A stretch of 15,809 nucleotides of DNA, taken from positions 1 through 15,809 of the forward strand of contig CAZLEI010000032.1 in the NCBI GenBank assembly GCA_964558505.1, given 5' to 3'. The DNA is from CAYMPW01 sp964558505. GTDB lineage: Archaea > Thermoplasmatota > Thermoplasmata > Methanomassiliicoccales > Methanomethylophilaceae. Of this stretch, positions 7,126-14,580 are shown in pieces. The position numbers were made by a program, and so were the translations under genes. The first letter of the stretch is position 1; each line of letters begins with the position of its first letter. The notes under the pieces were generated by a model, which saw nothing but the letters and a program-made list of their open reading frames with translations, did no database searches and was not told the origin of the DNA.

Positions 7126-7713
7126 TCACTTCTTCTCTTCCTCGTCGTTGAGGTCGTCATCCACCAGGGTGATCTTGGTATTGCCGTTCTTGATCTGCAG
7201 GAACAGGAGCACCACGATGAGCAGGCCAGCGATGCCGGCCGCCGCGCCCATGATCATCAGGAGATGCGGCATGTCCATGCCGAAGTAGATGTTCCAGTCC
7301 TTGGTCTCCATGGTCACGTTCTTGGTGGTCACGCCGTCGCTGGTGACGACGATGTCTTTGACGACGGAATCCACCAGTCCGGTATGGGATATCGTCATGG
7401 AATAGGTCCCGGAACAGGATATGGAGTATTTGCCGTCGGAGTTGGTCGTCGTGCTGTAGCTCAGCTCGGTGCTCTTGATCACGACGTTGGCATTGACCAC
7501 GGGGCTTCCGTCGCATGTGACGGTGCCGTTGAGCATTCCCACGGATTTGGCCATTAGGATGTGATGCAGGCTGTCGGANNNNNNNNNNNNNNNNNNNNNN
7601 NNNNNNNNNNNNNNNNNNNNNNNNNNNNNNNNNNNNNNNNNNNNNNNNNNNNNNNNNNNNNNNNNNNNNNNNNNNNNNATCCGGTCCGTTTCCATACATT
7701 TCGACGATGACAA
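7126..7713 (-). CDS. Membrane-anchored protein with carboxypeptidase-regulatory-like beta domain (contains assembly gap)
   Basis: The supported part is 7126-7578. It has a roughly 75-residue beta-sandwich-like unit, from GTVTCDGSPVVNANV to VTTKNVTMET, with the NSDGKYSISC turn typical of carboxypeptidase-regulatory/Cna-B-like folds. A single transmembrane segment follows (about MPHLLMIMGAAAGIAGLLIV), then a highly charged cytoplasmic tail ending DDDLNDEEEKK. It is probably a surface-exposed or membrane-tethered protein with the beta domain outside; the function is unknown. The 100-N gap removes the sequence upstream. The ATG at 7713 beyond the gap gives MSSSKCMETDR in a frame that matches only if the gap length is a multiple of 3, so this start and the joined frame are unproven. 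Its stop abuts the fumB stop. Confidence 0.6.
   Translation of the reverse strand: MSSSKCMETDRXXXXXXXXXXXXXXXXXXXXXXXXXXXXXXXXXXSDSLHHILMAKSVGMLNGTVTCDGSPVVNANVVIKSTELSYSTTTNSDGKYSISCSGTYSMTISHTGLVDSVVKDIVVTSDGVTTKNVTMETKDWNIYFGMDMPHLLMIMGAAAGIAGLLIVVLLFLQIKNGNTKITLVDDDLNDEEEKK
7579..7678. other. Assembly gap of exactly 100 N
   Basis: Exactly 100 undetermined bases are present. A round number like this is normally a placeholder for a gap of unknown length, so the reading frame and distance across it cannot be trusted. The gap falls within or in front of the 5' part of the leftward membrane protein gene. The missing sequence could hold its signal peptide, further beta domains or another short gene. 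Confidence 0.95.
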
Positions 7714-7720
7714 CCGTGCG

Positions 7721-7740
7721 ATGAAAAAGTAATTAAAGTT
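7721..7740. promoter_or_regulatory. AT-rich divergent promoter region before lhr
   Basis: This stretch, with aaaaagtaattaaagtt at its core, is clearly more AT-rich than its surroundings. On the plus strand the aattaaag part lies about 40 nt before the lhr ATG, leaving a short leader that contains GGAG 8 nt before the ATG (7763-7766). On the minus strand it could serve the leftward membrane gene. A stronger AGGAGG at 7754-7759 is 15 nt from the ATG and looks too far away. Confidence 0.35.
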
Positions 7741-7774
7741 TCAAGGATAGGCAAGGAGGATTGGAGAAAACAGG

Positions 7775-10700
7775 ATGCTTACGAGGGCAGATAGGACATA
7801 CACCAAAGACGAGGTCATGGAGCTCATGGAGCCGTTGGTCTCCACCTGGTTCGACGAGAGGTTCGACGGTCTCACGGAACCGCAGGCGCGTTCGATCCCG
7901 ATAATCCATCAGAAGAAGAGCATCCTCGTATCCTCGCCCACTGGGTCGGGCAAGACGCTCACTGCCTTCACGAGCATCATAAACGAGCTTACCCGGTACG
8001 CCAGGGAAGGTGTTCTGGAAGAGAGGATCTACTGTGTGTACGTTTCGCCGCTGAAGGCATTGGCCAACGACATCGAGCGCAATCTGAACACCCCGCTGGA
8101 GGAGATGCGCCAGACCGCGGAGGCCCACGGTATGCCCGTGCCGGAGATCCGCGTGGCCGTCAGATCGGGGGACACCCCTCAGAACGAGAGGCAGAAGATG
8201 GTCCGCCATCCTCCGCACATACTCATCACGACCCCGGAATCGTTGGCATTGGTGCTGGCGGCGCCCAAGTTCAGGGAGAGCCTGAAACGTCTCGAGTGGG
8301 TCATACTCGATGAGATTCATGACATCTGCGATTCCAAAAGGGGAGCGTTCCTGTCCATAACCCTCGAGCGCCTCCGTGATTTCTGCGAGACGGATTTCAT
8401 GCGGATCGGCCTGTCCGCAACCCTCGCGCCCATCGAGGCCATAGCAGGGTACTTGGTCGGCTGCGGGCCCGACGGAGAAATGCGCGATGTGACGCTGGTG
8501 GAGTCGGCATCGAAGAAGACGCTGGACCTGGAGGTCATATGTCCGACGGACGACATGACCGCCCTGTCATCCGACATCGTCAACTCGATGATGTACGACA
8601 CTCTGAAGGAGCTCGTGGACTCGCATGAGACGACAATCGTCTTCACGAACACGAGGTCCGGCGCCGAGTCCGTGGTTTACAAATTGAAGGAGCGGGGCCT
8701 GGAATCCGTGGAGGTCCATCACAGCTCCCTGAGCCGGGAGACCAGGCTGGATGTCGAGGAACGCCTGAAGCTTGGAAAGATAAGATGCGTCGTATCATCG
8801 ACATCATTGGAACTGGGCATAGACATAGGCTCTGTGGACCTGGTGTGCCAGATAGGATCCCCGAAGTCGGTGGCCAAAGGCCTCCAGAGGATCGGGCGTT
8901 CCGGTCACAGCATGGGAAAGGTGGCCAAGGGCAGGCTGCTGGTGTTCGACCCGGACGACCTGGTGGAGTGCGCGGTGATGTGCCGTGCCGCCCACAGGAA
9001 CGACATCGACAGGGTCGGAATCCCGGAGAACTGCCTGGATGTCCTGTCCCAGATGGTCGTGGGCATGAGCTTGGACAGCAGATGGAACGTCGATGACGCA
9101 TACGCGGTCATCAAAGGCTCGTACTGCTACCGCGATCTCCCCAAGGAGAAATTCATCGACGTCCTGAAGTACCTCGGGAGCAAGGACGAGTTCGAAGGCG
9201 TATATTCCAAGATATGGTACGATCCCGACGAGGGTGTCTTCGGGCGCAAGAAAGGCTCCCGCATGATCTACTACATGAACCTGGGCACGATCCCCGAAGA
9301 GGCGAACTACCGCGTCATCACCGGGCACGGGACCATGGCAGGGGAATTGTCAGAGAAGTTCGTCGAGAGGCTGTCCGCCAGGGACATCTTCGTCCTGGGC
9401 GGCAGGTCCTATGAATTCGTCAGGTCCAAGGGCATGACCGCATACGTGAAGGAGGCCACGGGCAGGAAGCCCACGGTCCCATCCTGGGCGGGCGAGATGC
9501 TGCCGCGGTCCTTCGACCTGTCCATGGACATCGCCCGCTTCCGCGGGGAGATGGCCAGGCACATCGAGGCCGAAGATTGGTCGATCGAAGGATTGTGCCG
9601 GGAGTTCGACATCAACGCCGGTTCGGCACGCAGTATCGTATCGTATTTCAACGAGCAGAAAGTGGTCGCAGGCACCGTCCCGGATGACAAGGAGCTCACC
9701 GTGGAAGAGTACATTGACCCAAGCGGCAACCAGCGCCTCATATTCCATTTCCCCTTCGGCAGGAGGGTGAACGACGCCCTTTCCAGAGGGTACGCTTACA
9801 GGCTGTCCAACATCGTCGGTTCCAATGTATCGATAACAATGTCGGACGATGCGTTCATGATCGGCACCCCCAGGAAGGTGGATGTCGCCAAGGTCCCGGG
9901 GCTCCTGTCGTCCGTGGACATCGGATCCATACTGAGGAAGGCCGTCAAGGATTCTGAGATATTCAAGCTCCGTTTCAGGCACACGGCGTCAAGGAGCTTC
10001 ATGATCCTCAGGAACTACATGGGACGTCCGATATCGGTCAACCGGCAGCAGCTGAGGTCGTCCTATCTCCTGGAATCCCTCGGGGACATGGAGAACGTCC
10101 CGGTCATCGAGGAGACCTACAGGGAGGTCCTGGAGGACGACATGGACATCAAGAATGCGGCCTACGTCCTGTCGGAGATCGAGGCGGGGCACATGTCCGT
10201 CGGGGTCCAGCCGTTCACGGGCACGCCGTCCCCATTCGCCCACGCCATCATCCTTTCGGGTTTCTCGGACATAGTCCTGATGGAGGACAGGTCCGCACTG
10301 CTCAGGGAGCTCCACCGCAAGGTCCTCTACCGTGCGCTCGGGGACGGTGTGAAGGATTTCGAATTCGAGGAGGACACGGTGGTCCCGTATTTCCGCGAGA
10401 AGATCGGCCGTATAACCTGCAAGCAGGACATCCCGTCCCTGCTCATGCGCACCGGGCCGCTCCAGGCCATCAGGGAGCGCGGGCGCAACATCTACTCGTA
10501 CGCGGACGCGGACAAGAAGACCGTGGACGGCTGGGTGCGCGAGCTGATAAAGGACGGCACCCTGGGCACGGTGTTCCTGGACGAGATGCACATTATGGTC
10601 TCCGAGGAGATCCCGTGGTATGCGGCCGCGACCAAGAAGGATAGGGAGCTTACCGAGACCGACCGGGCAGTGCTCGGGTGCGTGGACGGCGGAGCGGCGT

Positions 10701-13138
10701 TGAGCGAGGTGTCGGCCAAACTCGAGATCAGCGAGGATGTCACGTTCCGTTCCATGAGGAAACTGGAATCCATGTACCTGGTGACACGTACGGACATCGC
10801 GGCCAACAACCGTTGGACCTTCTCGCGCTGCGAATGGCCCGCATGCGACAGGGCGGTCGCCCTGGACCGTGTGGTGGAGAGGTTCCTCGAATGCTTCGCG
10901 CCCGCCACCGTCCAGGAGATAGCCTTCGCATTGGCCATAGAGGAGACCGATGTCAAACTGGCATTGGCGTCCCTTGTCGCCAACGAATCGGTCGCATGCG
11001 GCAGGTTCCTCATCTCCGAGGGCGATCAGTACATGAGGCGGATAGACCGCATGAGGCTCAGGTCCGGACGTGACAACGTATACGATTTCGAGACCGTGGA
11101 GCGTTACAGGCGCTCCAAGGGCCGGAGGTTCGGCAGCATCGAGGAGTTCTTCAGGTTCTACGGGGCCACCGGGAGCGAGCTGGATGTGTTCGACAGGGTG
11201 GAAGGCTTCGATCTTCAGCAGTGGCAGGCGATGAGGTCCTCCGGCAGGATAATGCTGGGCAGGTTCGTCCGCGGCAGGGTGCGTTTCGTGCTCGACGAGG
11301 ATGCCGACCTGTATGCGGCCATCCGTTCGGAGGAGACGACGCCGTTCGACGACAAGGTCCTGTCCGTGATCGAGGGGATGGGCCAGGCAACCATCCTTAA
11401 GATCGTCTCGGAGACGAAGATGGACAAGGATTCCGTCAAGGAGTCCGTCGCACGTCTCGACAAAGCGCTCAGGATAGTTCGTGCATTCGACGAGAGGGAG
11501 GATTGGGGCACGATGAACACATACTGCGCCTACCGTCCGGCGCCGCCCAAGCACGATCCGGTCCCGTACCTGGTGGAACAGGCCGTCCGCGCATACGGCC
11601 CGGTGCCGGCCATGGCCCTCCGCTACATAATCGGCATGTCCCCGGAGGATGCGACCCGCGTTGCGGGGGAGATTGGCGCGGCCACGGTGCTGGTGGGGGA
11701 TTCCCAGACGCCGATGTTCGTGATGCCCGACGAGGTGCCTCTGCTGGAACAGGAGTACGAAGAGGATGCGGAGGTCCGCATCCTGTCGCTGTACGATCCC
11801 AGTCTGGCGTCGAAATGGGCGGAGATAACGTCTCGTTACGGCGACAGATGGATATACCCGGCAGTGAGGGACGGGGCCCTCGTGGGCGCCCTCGAGATAT
11901 GGGAGATGTCCGGATGCATCGAGGTCAGGTCCGTCGATCTGAACTCCCCGGACATGCTGTCGGATGTGCTGGATGCCCTGGACCGGATGATGGGCTATTT
12001 CAGGATGAAGGGCACGGACATCGTCAGGATAAGGGAGGTGCTGAACAAGGACGCTTCGCAGCTCGACGAGGCAGCAACGGCGTCCCTGGAAGCTCACGGC
12101 TATCATTACGTCAACGGTTTCTACGCCAAGGGCAGGTTCGTCACCCGTACGATGTCCGAGGGCGAGCTCATGTCGTACGTCCTCAGGAGGCAGCATGCCG
12201 TCAGGTCCGAGAGGTACACCTCCGTGTATCAGGCGATAGAGGCCCGCGGATACATCCGCAACGATGCGGAGCTCCTCACCCGTGTGTCCGACCGGACGTC
12301 GGTGAAGAAGCAGGCTGAGCGCGGCGTGCTGATGAGGACGTCCCTGGTGCCATCATATGTGGGGTACACGACCAGGGAGCACGCCTCTCTGTACCGTGCG
12401 GCCAAGGACGGCGAGATCGACGACGACATGAGGATGCTGATATCTGTGGTCAAGGACAGGCAGCCCGTGTCCCGCAAGGACATCGTGGAGCATTCCCTTG
12501 TGGCCGAGGACAGGACGCTGGAGGCCCTCGCCAGGCTGTTCAAGGAGACCGTCGTGTTCCAAGACGGGTCGTCCTCATACTGCCTCGTGCCGATGCGCAG
12601 GACGACCAGGGACGAGGCCCTCAAGGATGTGATGCGCCTGCACTTCAACGATTTCGGGACGTTCACGGCGGAAGGCATCGCCCGGTTCACGGAGGTCAAG
12701 ATGTCCGTCGTGCGCAGGCTCCTCGGGGAGCTGGAGGACGAAGGGTTCCTGGTGAAGGGCTTCCTGGTGAAGGACGATCCCACTGTGAGATGGATCCTGG
12801 CAGAGGATGCCGACCGCCCTGTGGAACCGGTCACGGGCATGATGCTCCTGAACAACCAGGACAACCTGCACATCTATTTCAGGGACATCATAAAGAGGCG
12901 TACGGGGAGCAATACCCCGAATCTGATACTGGATGGTACGGAGATCGCGGGGACGTTCAATGGGAAGCTCACGATATCAGGTGCCAAAGTGGAGGATTTC
13001 CAGGGCACGGATGCGGCCCACAGGTACCTGAGGGAGATCGCCCAGTCGCTGGGTGTGAAGATCGGCAAGGACATGCAGGTGGAAGAGGAGGATTGGGATG
13101 TGGCCGAGTTCTACCTCAAGGTCAATCCAGGGGCCTGA
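7775..13138 (+). CDS. lhr: Lhr-type superfamily 2 helicase with long C-terminal extension
   Basis: This 1787-residue protein is an Lhr (large helicase-related) ATPase, a 3'-5' DNA translocase linked to DNA repair. The helicase core has motif I SPTGSGKT (54-61, Lys60), motif II DEIH (179-182), motif III SAT (214-216) and motif VI QRIGRSGH (371-378). The Lhr winged-helix and beta-rich core follow, to about residue 900. The remaining half is a chain of winged-helix-like units. The block at about 1334-1390 (VRILSLYDPSLASKW, DRWIYPAVRDGALVGALEIW) resembles the end of AlkZ/HTH_42 DNA glycosylases, as in the C-terminal domain of E. coli Lhr. Typical archaeal Lhr proteins are around 900 residues and E. 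coli Lhr is 1538, so this one is very long. A GFLVK pair is duplicated at 1657-1666. The ATG at 7775 has a modest SD. Whether the extension is a working glycosylase cannot be judged here. Confidence 0.93.
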   Translation: MLTRADRTYTKDEVMELMEPLVSTWFDERFDGLTEPQARSIPIIHQKKSILVSSPTGSGKTLTAFTSIINELTRYAREGVLEERIYCVYVSPLKALANDIERNLNTPLEEMRQTAEAHGMPVPEIRVAVRSGDTPQNERQKMVRHPPHILITTPESLALVLAAPKFRESLKRLEWVILDEIHDICDSKRGAFLSITLERLRDFCETDFMRIGLSATLAPIEAIAGYLVGCGPDGEMRDVTLVESASKKTLDLEVICPTDDMTALSSDIVNSMMYDTLKELVDSHETTIVFTNTRSGAESVVYKLKERGLESVEVHHSSLSRETRLDVEERLKLGKIRCVVSSTSLELGIDIGSVDLVCQIGSPKSVAKGLQRIGRSGHSMGKVAKGRLLVFDPDDLVECAVMCRAAHRNDIDRVGIPENCLDVLSQMVVGMSLDSRWNVDDAYAVIKGSYCYRDLPKEKFIDVLKYLGSKDEFEGVYSKIWYDPDEGVFGRKKGSRMIYYMNLGTIPEEANYRVITGHGTMAGELSEKFVERLSARDIFVLGGRSYEFVRSKGMTAYVKEATGRKPTVPSWAGEMLPRSFDLSMDIARFRGEMARHIEAEDWSIEGLCREFDINAGSARSIVSYFNEQKVVAGTVPDDKELTVEEYIDPSGNQRLIFHFPFGRRVNDALSRGYAYRLSNIVGSNVSITMSDDAFMIGTPRKVDVAKVPGLLSSVDIGSILRKAVKDSEIFKLRFRHTASRSFMILRNYMGRPISVNRQQLRSSYLLESLGDMENVPVIEETYREVLEDDMDIKNAAYVLSEIEAGHMSVGVQPFTGTPSPFAHAIILSGFSDIVLMEDRSALLRELHRKVLYRALGDGVKDFEFEEDTVVPYFREKIGRITCKQDIPSLLMRTGPLQAIRERGRNIYSYADADKKTVDGWVRELIKDGTLGTVFLDEMHIMVSEEIPWYAAATKKDRELTETDRAVLGCVDGGAALSEVSAKLEISEDVTFRSMRKLESMYLVTRTDIAANNRWTFSRCEWPACDRAVALDRVVERFLECFAPATVQEIAFALAIEETDVKLALASLVANESVACGRFLISEGDQYMRRIDRMRLRSGRDNVYDFETVERYRRSKGRRFGSIEEFFRFYGATGSELDVFDRVEGFDLQQWQAMRSSGRIMLGRFVRGRVRFVLDEDADLYAAIRSEETTPFDDKVLSVIEGMGQATILKIVSETKMDKDSVKESVARLDKALRIVRAFDEREDWGTMNTYCAYRPAPPKHDPVPYLVEQAVRAYGPVPAMALRYIIGMSPEDATRVAGEIGAATVLVGDSQTPMFVMPDEVPLLEQEYEEDAEVRILSLYDPSLASKWAEITSRYGDRWIYPAVRDGALVGALEIWEMSGCIEVRSVDLNSPDMLSDVLDALDRMMGYFRMKGTDIVRIREVLNKDASQLDEAATASLEAHGYHYVNGFYAKGRFVTRTMSEGELMSYVLRRQHAVRSERYTSVYQAIEARGYIRNDAELLTRVSDRTSVKKQAERGVLMRTSLVPSYVGYTTREHASLYRAAKDGEIDDDMRMLISVVKDRQPVSRKDIVEHSLVAEDRTLEALARLFKETVVFQDGSSSYCLVPMRRTTRDEALKDVMRLHFNDFGTFTAEGIARFTEVKMSVVRRLLGELEDEGFLVKGFLVKDDPTVRWILAEDADRPVEPVTGMMLLNNQDNLHIYFRDIIKRRTGSNTPNLILDGTEIAGTFNGKLTISGAKVEDFQGTDAAHRYLREIAQSLGVKIGKDMQVEEEDWDVAEFYLKVNPGA
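12743..12772 (+). repeat. 15-bp in-frame tandem duplication inside lhr
   Basis: Two adjacent 15-nt units differ by a single base and encode GFLVK-GFLVK at residues 1657-1666 of the helicase. The reading frame is kept. In related winged-helix domains this position normally holds a single 'G-x-L-V-x-G-x-F' hairpin, so part of the similarity may be natural beta-hairpin symmetry. Confidence 0.6.
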
Positions 13139-13170
13139 ATCGGCATCCTTGAATCACGTTTCCGAATATG

Positions 13171-13180
13171 GTAAATATCC
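13171..13180 (+). promoter_or_regulatory. TATA box of the HTH regulator gene
   Basis: The sequence gtaaatatcc lies about 25 nt before the ATG at 13200, and the spacer has no SD motif. This is the pattern of a leaderless archaeal transcript, and it fixes 13200 as the start even though the frame is open back to 13098 inside lhr. Confidence 0.55.
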
Positions 13181-13199
13181 TTACATCATCTCAACGACC

Positions 13200-13589
13200 A
13201 TGAAGATACCCTGCGAGCTCGTTGTCTGGTACGTCCTTCCTACCATGCGCAGAGAGGTTGCCAAAGAGCTCGTGGAAGCACACGGCCTCAGCCAGGCGCA
13301 GGTGGCCAGGATGTTCGGCGTGACCGATGCGGCGATCTCGCAGTACCTCAAGAAGAAGAGGGGCAACAATCTGCTGATCGACGAGAGCCCGAATCACCCC
13401 ATGTTCGAGCAGGCTGTGAAGGAAGCGGCGGCCAGGATGGCCGAGGACGGTTCCGAGTTCTCCGTGGAGATGTGCAACATATGCATGATCGTCAAGGAGG
13501 CAGGGATCCTGGACCGCATTTACCGCATAGAGTTCGGTTCAGAGCCTCCAAAGTGCACTTGTGAACACGACATCACCGTGTCGCTGTGA
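13200..13589 (+). CDS. COG2522-type helix-turn-helix transcriptional regulator
   Basis: The 129-residue protein fits the archaeal XRE-like regulators of the COG2522 type. A conserved N-terminus (PCELVVWYVLPTMRREVAKEL) leads into a helix-turn-helix with LSQAQVARMFGVTDAAISQYL at 30-50. The C-terminal part carries Cys92 and Cys95 (CNIC) and Cys119 and Cys121 (CTC) followed by His123, a likely metal or redox-sensing site by analogy with this group. Such proteins bind DNA as transcription regulators; the target genes are unknown. It is a single-gene unit with its own TATA box, directly after lhr. Its last 70 nt overlap, on the opposite strand, the 3' end of the OGG gene, including the CTC motif codons. 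Regulation of the neighbouring repair genes is possible but not shown. Confidence 0.82.
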   Translation: MKIPCELVVWYVLPTMRREVAKELVEAHGLSQAQVARMFGVTDAAISQYLKKKRGNNLLIDESPNHPMFEQAVKEAAARMAEDGSEFSVEMCNICMIVKEAGILDRIYRIEFGSEPPKCTCEHDITVSL

Positions 13590-14365
13590 TACAGGAGCTC
13601 TTGTGCGTATCCTGCGTATCTTCCGAACCTCTCCATCCCGAAGGAGGACAGCTTGGCGTAGTTCCCTTTCTGAGAGTATTCGGCATCAAGCACCTTCTCG
13701 ATCCTTGCATCCACCGGGAACGCCTGCTGGTGACCGTATGCGAACAGGGAGATGCAGTCAGCCACCTTGGGGCCGACGCCGACTACTTTCAGGAGTTCCG
13801 TCCTGCACCCTCCGTAGTCCAGGTCCTTCAGGCCCTCGGGGTCGAGATCCCCCGATTCAACCCTCTCGGCGAGCATGGCCAGACGGTCCTCGCGGTATCC
13901 CAGCTTGCAGACGCCGATGCGGGAGTAGCCGTCCAATATCTCTTTGGCGGAGGGGAATGCATGCCATCCGCCGCCGATATCGCTGCCGAACTCATTGCAT
14001 ACGGAGTCCACCATGGCGGCGATGCGCTTCACGTTGGCGTTGGTTGCCAGGATGTAGGTGCCTATGCATTCCCAAGCGGGCTGCCTGAGTATCCTGAGGC
14101 CAGGGCATCTGCGTGCCAACTCGGCCACGTACGGATCCTTGGCGGATATGTCCTCGTATATGGCGGGAAGATCATCCTCCACGCGGAAGTAATCCTCCAC
14201 CGCACGAGACGGCGCTCCGCGAAAATCGAGGCCATCATCGATCTGCTCGATCCGGACGACATCATCGCCGATCACACCCTCCCATGCGCCGCCGATCCGC
14301 TTCCAGCGGTGGGCCTGCCCGCATCCGAGGGTTGGGTCCAATGAGACGTCCATCTCGAGCTTCAT
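13520..14365 (-). CDS. ogg: 8-oxoguanine DNA glycosylase/AP lyase (OGG1-like, HhH-GPD)
   Basis: The 281-residue protein matches OGG1-type base-excision enzymes, which remove 8-oxoguanine and nick the abasic site. The N-terminal OGG domain includes LDPTLGCGQAHRWKRI (9-24) and the conserved DYFRVEDDL. The helix-hairpin-helix GVGPKVADC holds the catalytic Lys200, and Asp219 in FPVDARI is the partner Asp; the 19-residue spacing equals that of human Lys249/Asp268. The conserved RFGRYAGYAQELLYH follows. At the motif that carries human Asn149-Asn150, this protein has Ala110-Asn111 (ATNANVKRI), so the first Asn appears to be lost. The last 20 or so residues are encoded in the overlap with the regulator gene and look unconserved. 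A TATA box sits 27 nt upstream. It is divergent from the endonuclease IV gene. Confidence 0.92.
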   Translation of the reverse strand: MKLEMDVSLDPTLGCGQAHRWKRIGGAWEGVIGDDVVRIEQIDDGLDFRGAPSRAVEDYFRVEDDLPAIYEDISAKDPYVAELARRCPGLRILRQPAWECIGTYILATNANVKRIAAMVDSVCNEFGSDIGGGWHAFPSAKEILDGYSRIGVCKLGYREDRLAMLAERVESGDLDPEGLKDLDYGGCRTELLKVVGVGPKVADCISLFAYGHQQAFPVDARIEKVLDAEYSQKGNYAKLSSFGMERFGRYAGYAQELLYHSDTVMSCSQVHFGGSEPNSMR

Positions 14366-14387
14366 GTGGCCTGTCAGGCGTTCTGCG

Positions 14388-14397
14388 GATATAATCC
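14388..14397 (-). promoter_or_regulatory. TATA box of the OGG gene
   Basis: On the minus strand this reads GGATTATATC and is centred about 27 nt before the ATG at 14365. It is a clear archaeal TATA box, and with no SD before the ATG the message is probably leaderless. Confidence 0.6.
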
Positions 14398-14407
14398 CCG
14401 TAGTTCA

Positions 14408-14451
14408 GGCCATACGGCGCTCCGTACGGATCCTGCCGTACAGAACGTATA
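14408..14451. promoter_or_regulatory. Cluster of GTACGG-type motifs, possible operator
   Basis: The perfect 10-bp palindrome tccgtacgga (14421-14430) is flanked by catacgg (14411-14417), by ccgtac (14436-14441, the reverse complement of gtacgg) and by acgtat (14445-14450). The four related sites fall within 44 nt, upstream of the OGG TATA box in the divergent spacer. A binding site for a dimeric regulator controlling one or both repair genes is plausible but unproven. Confidence 0.3.
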
Positions 14452-14551
14452 GGATGTGTCTTCACGGCCGTTCGGATGGCCATCGGTCCTGCAATGGCTG
14501 TATGCTGTCGGCCGGCTATTTTTCCGCACGTTCGGTCGGAGGACCATCATT

Positions 14552-14562
14552 CTGAAATACAT
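14552..14562 (+). promoter_or_regulatory. TATA-like element of the endonuclease IV gene
   Basis: The sequence ctgaaatacat is centred about 25 nt before the ATG at 14581 in otherwise GC-rich DNA. The spacer between them has no SD motif. Confidence 0.35.
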
Positions 14563-14580
14563 CGTCTCGCATGGTAACCT

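Noticed and set aside
9989..12196. A 735-codon open frame on the minus strand inside lhr
   Set aside because: It lies antisense to the conserved helicase. Its translation is rich in Arg, His, Pro, Gly and Asp with no recognisable motif, which is typical of a shadow frame in GC-rich DNA with strong third-position bias.
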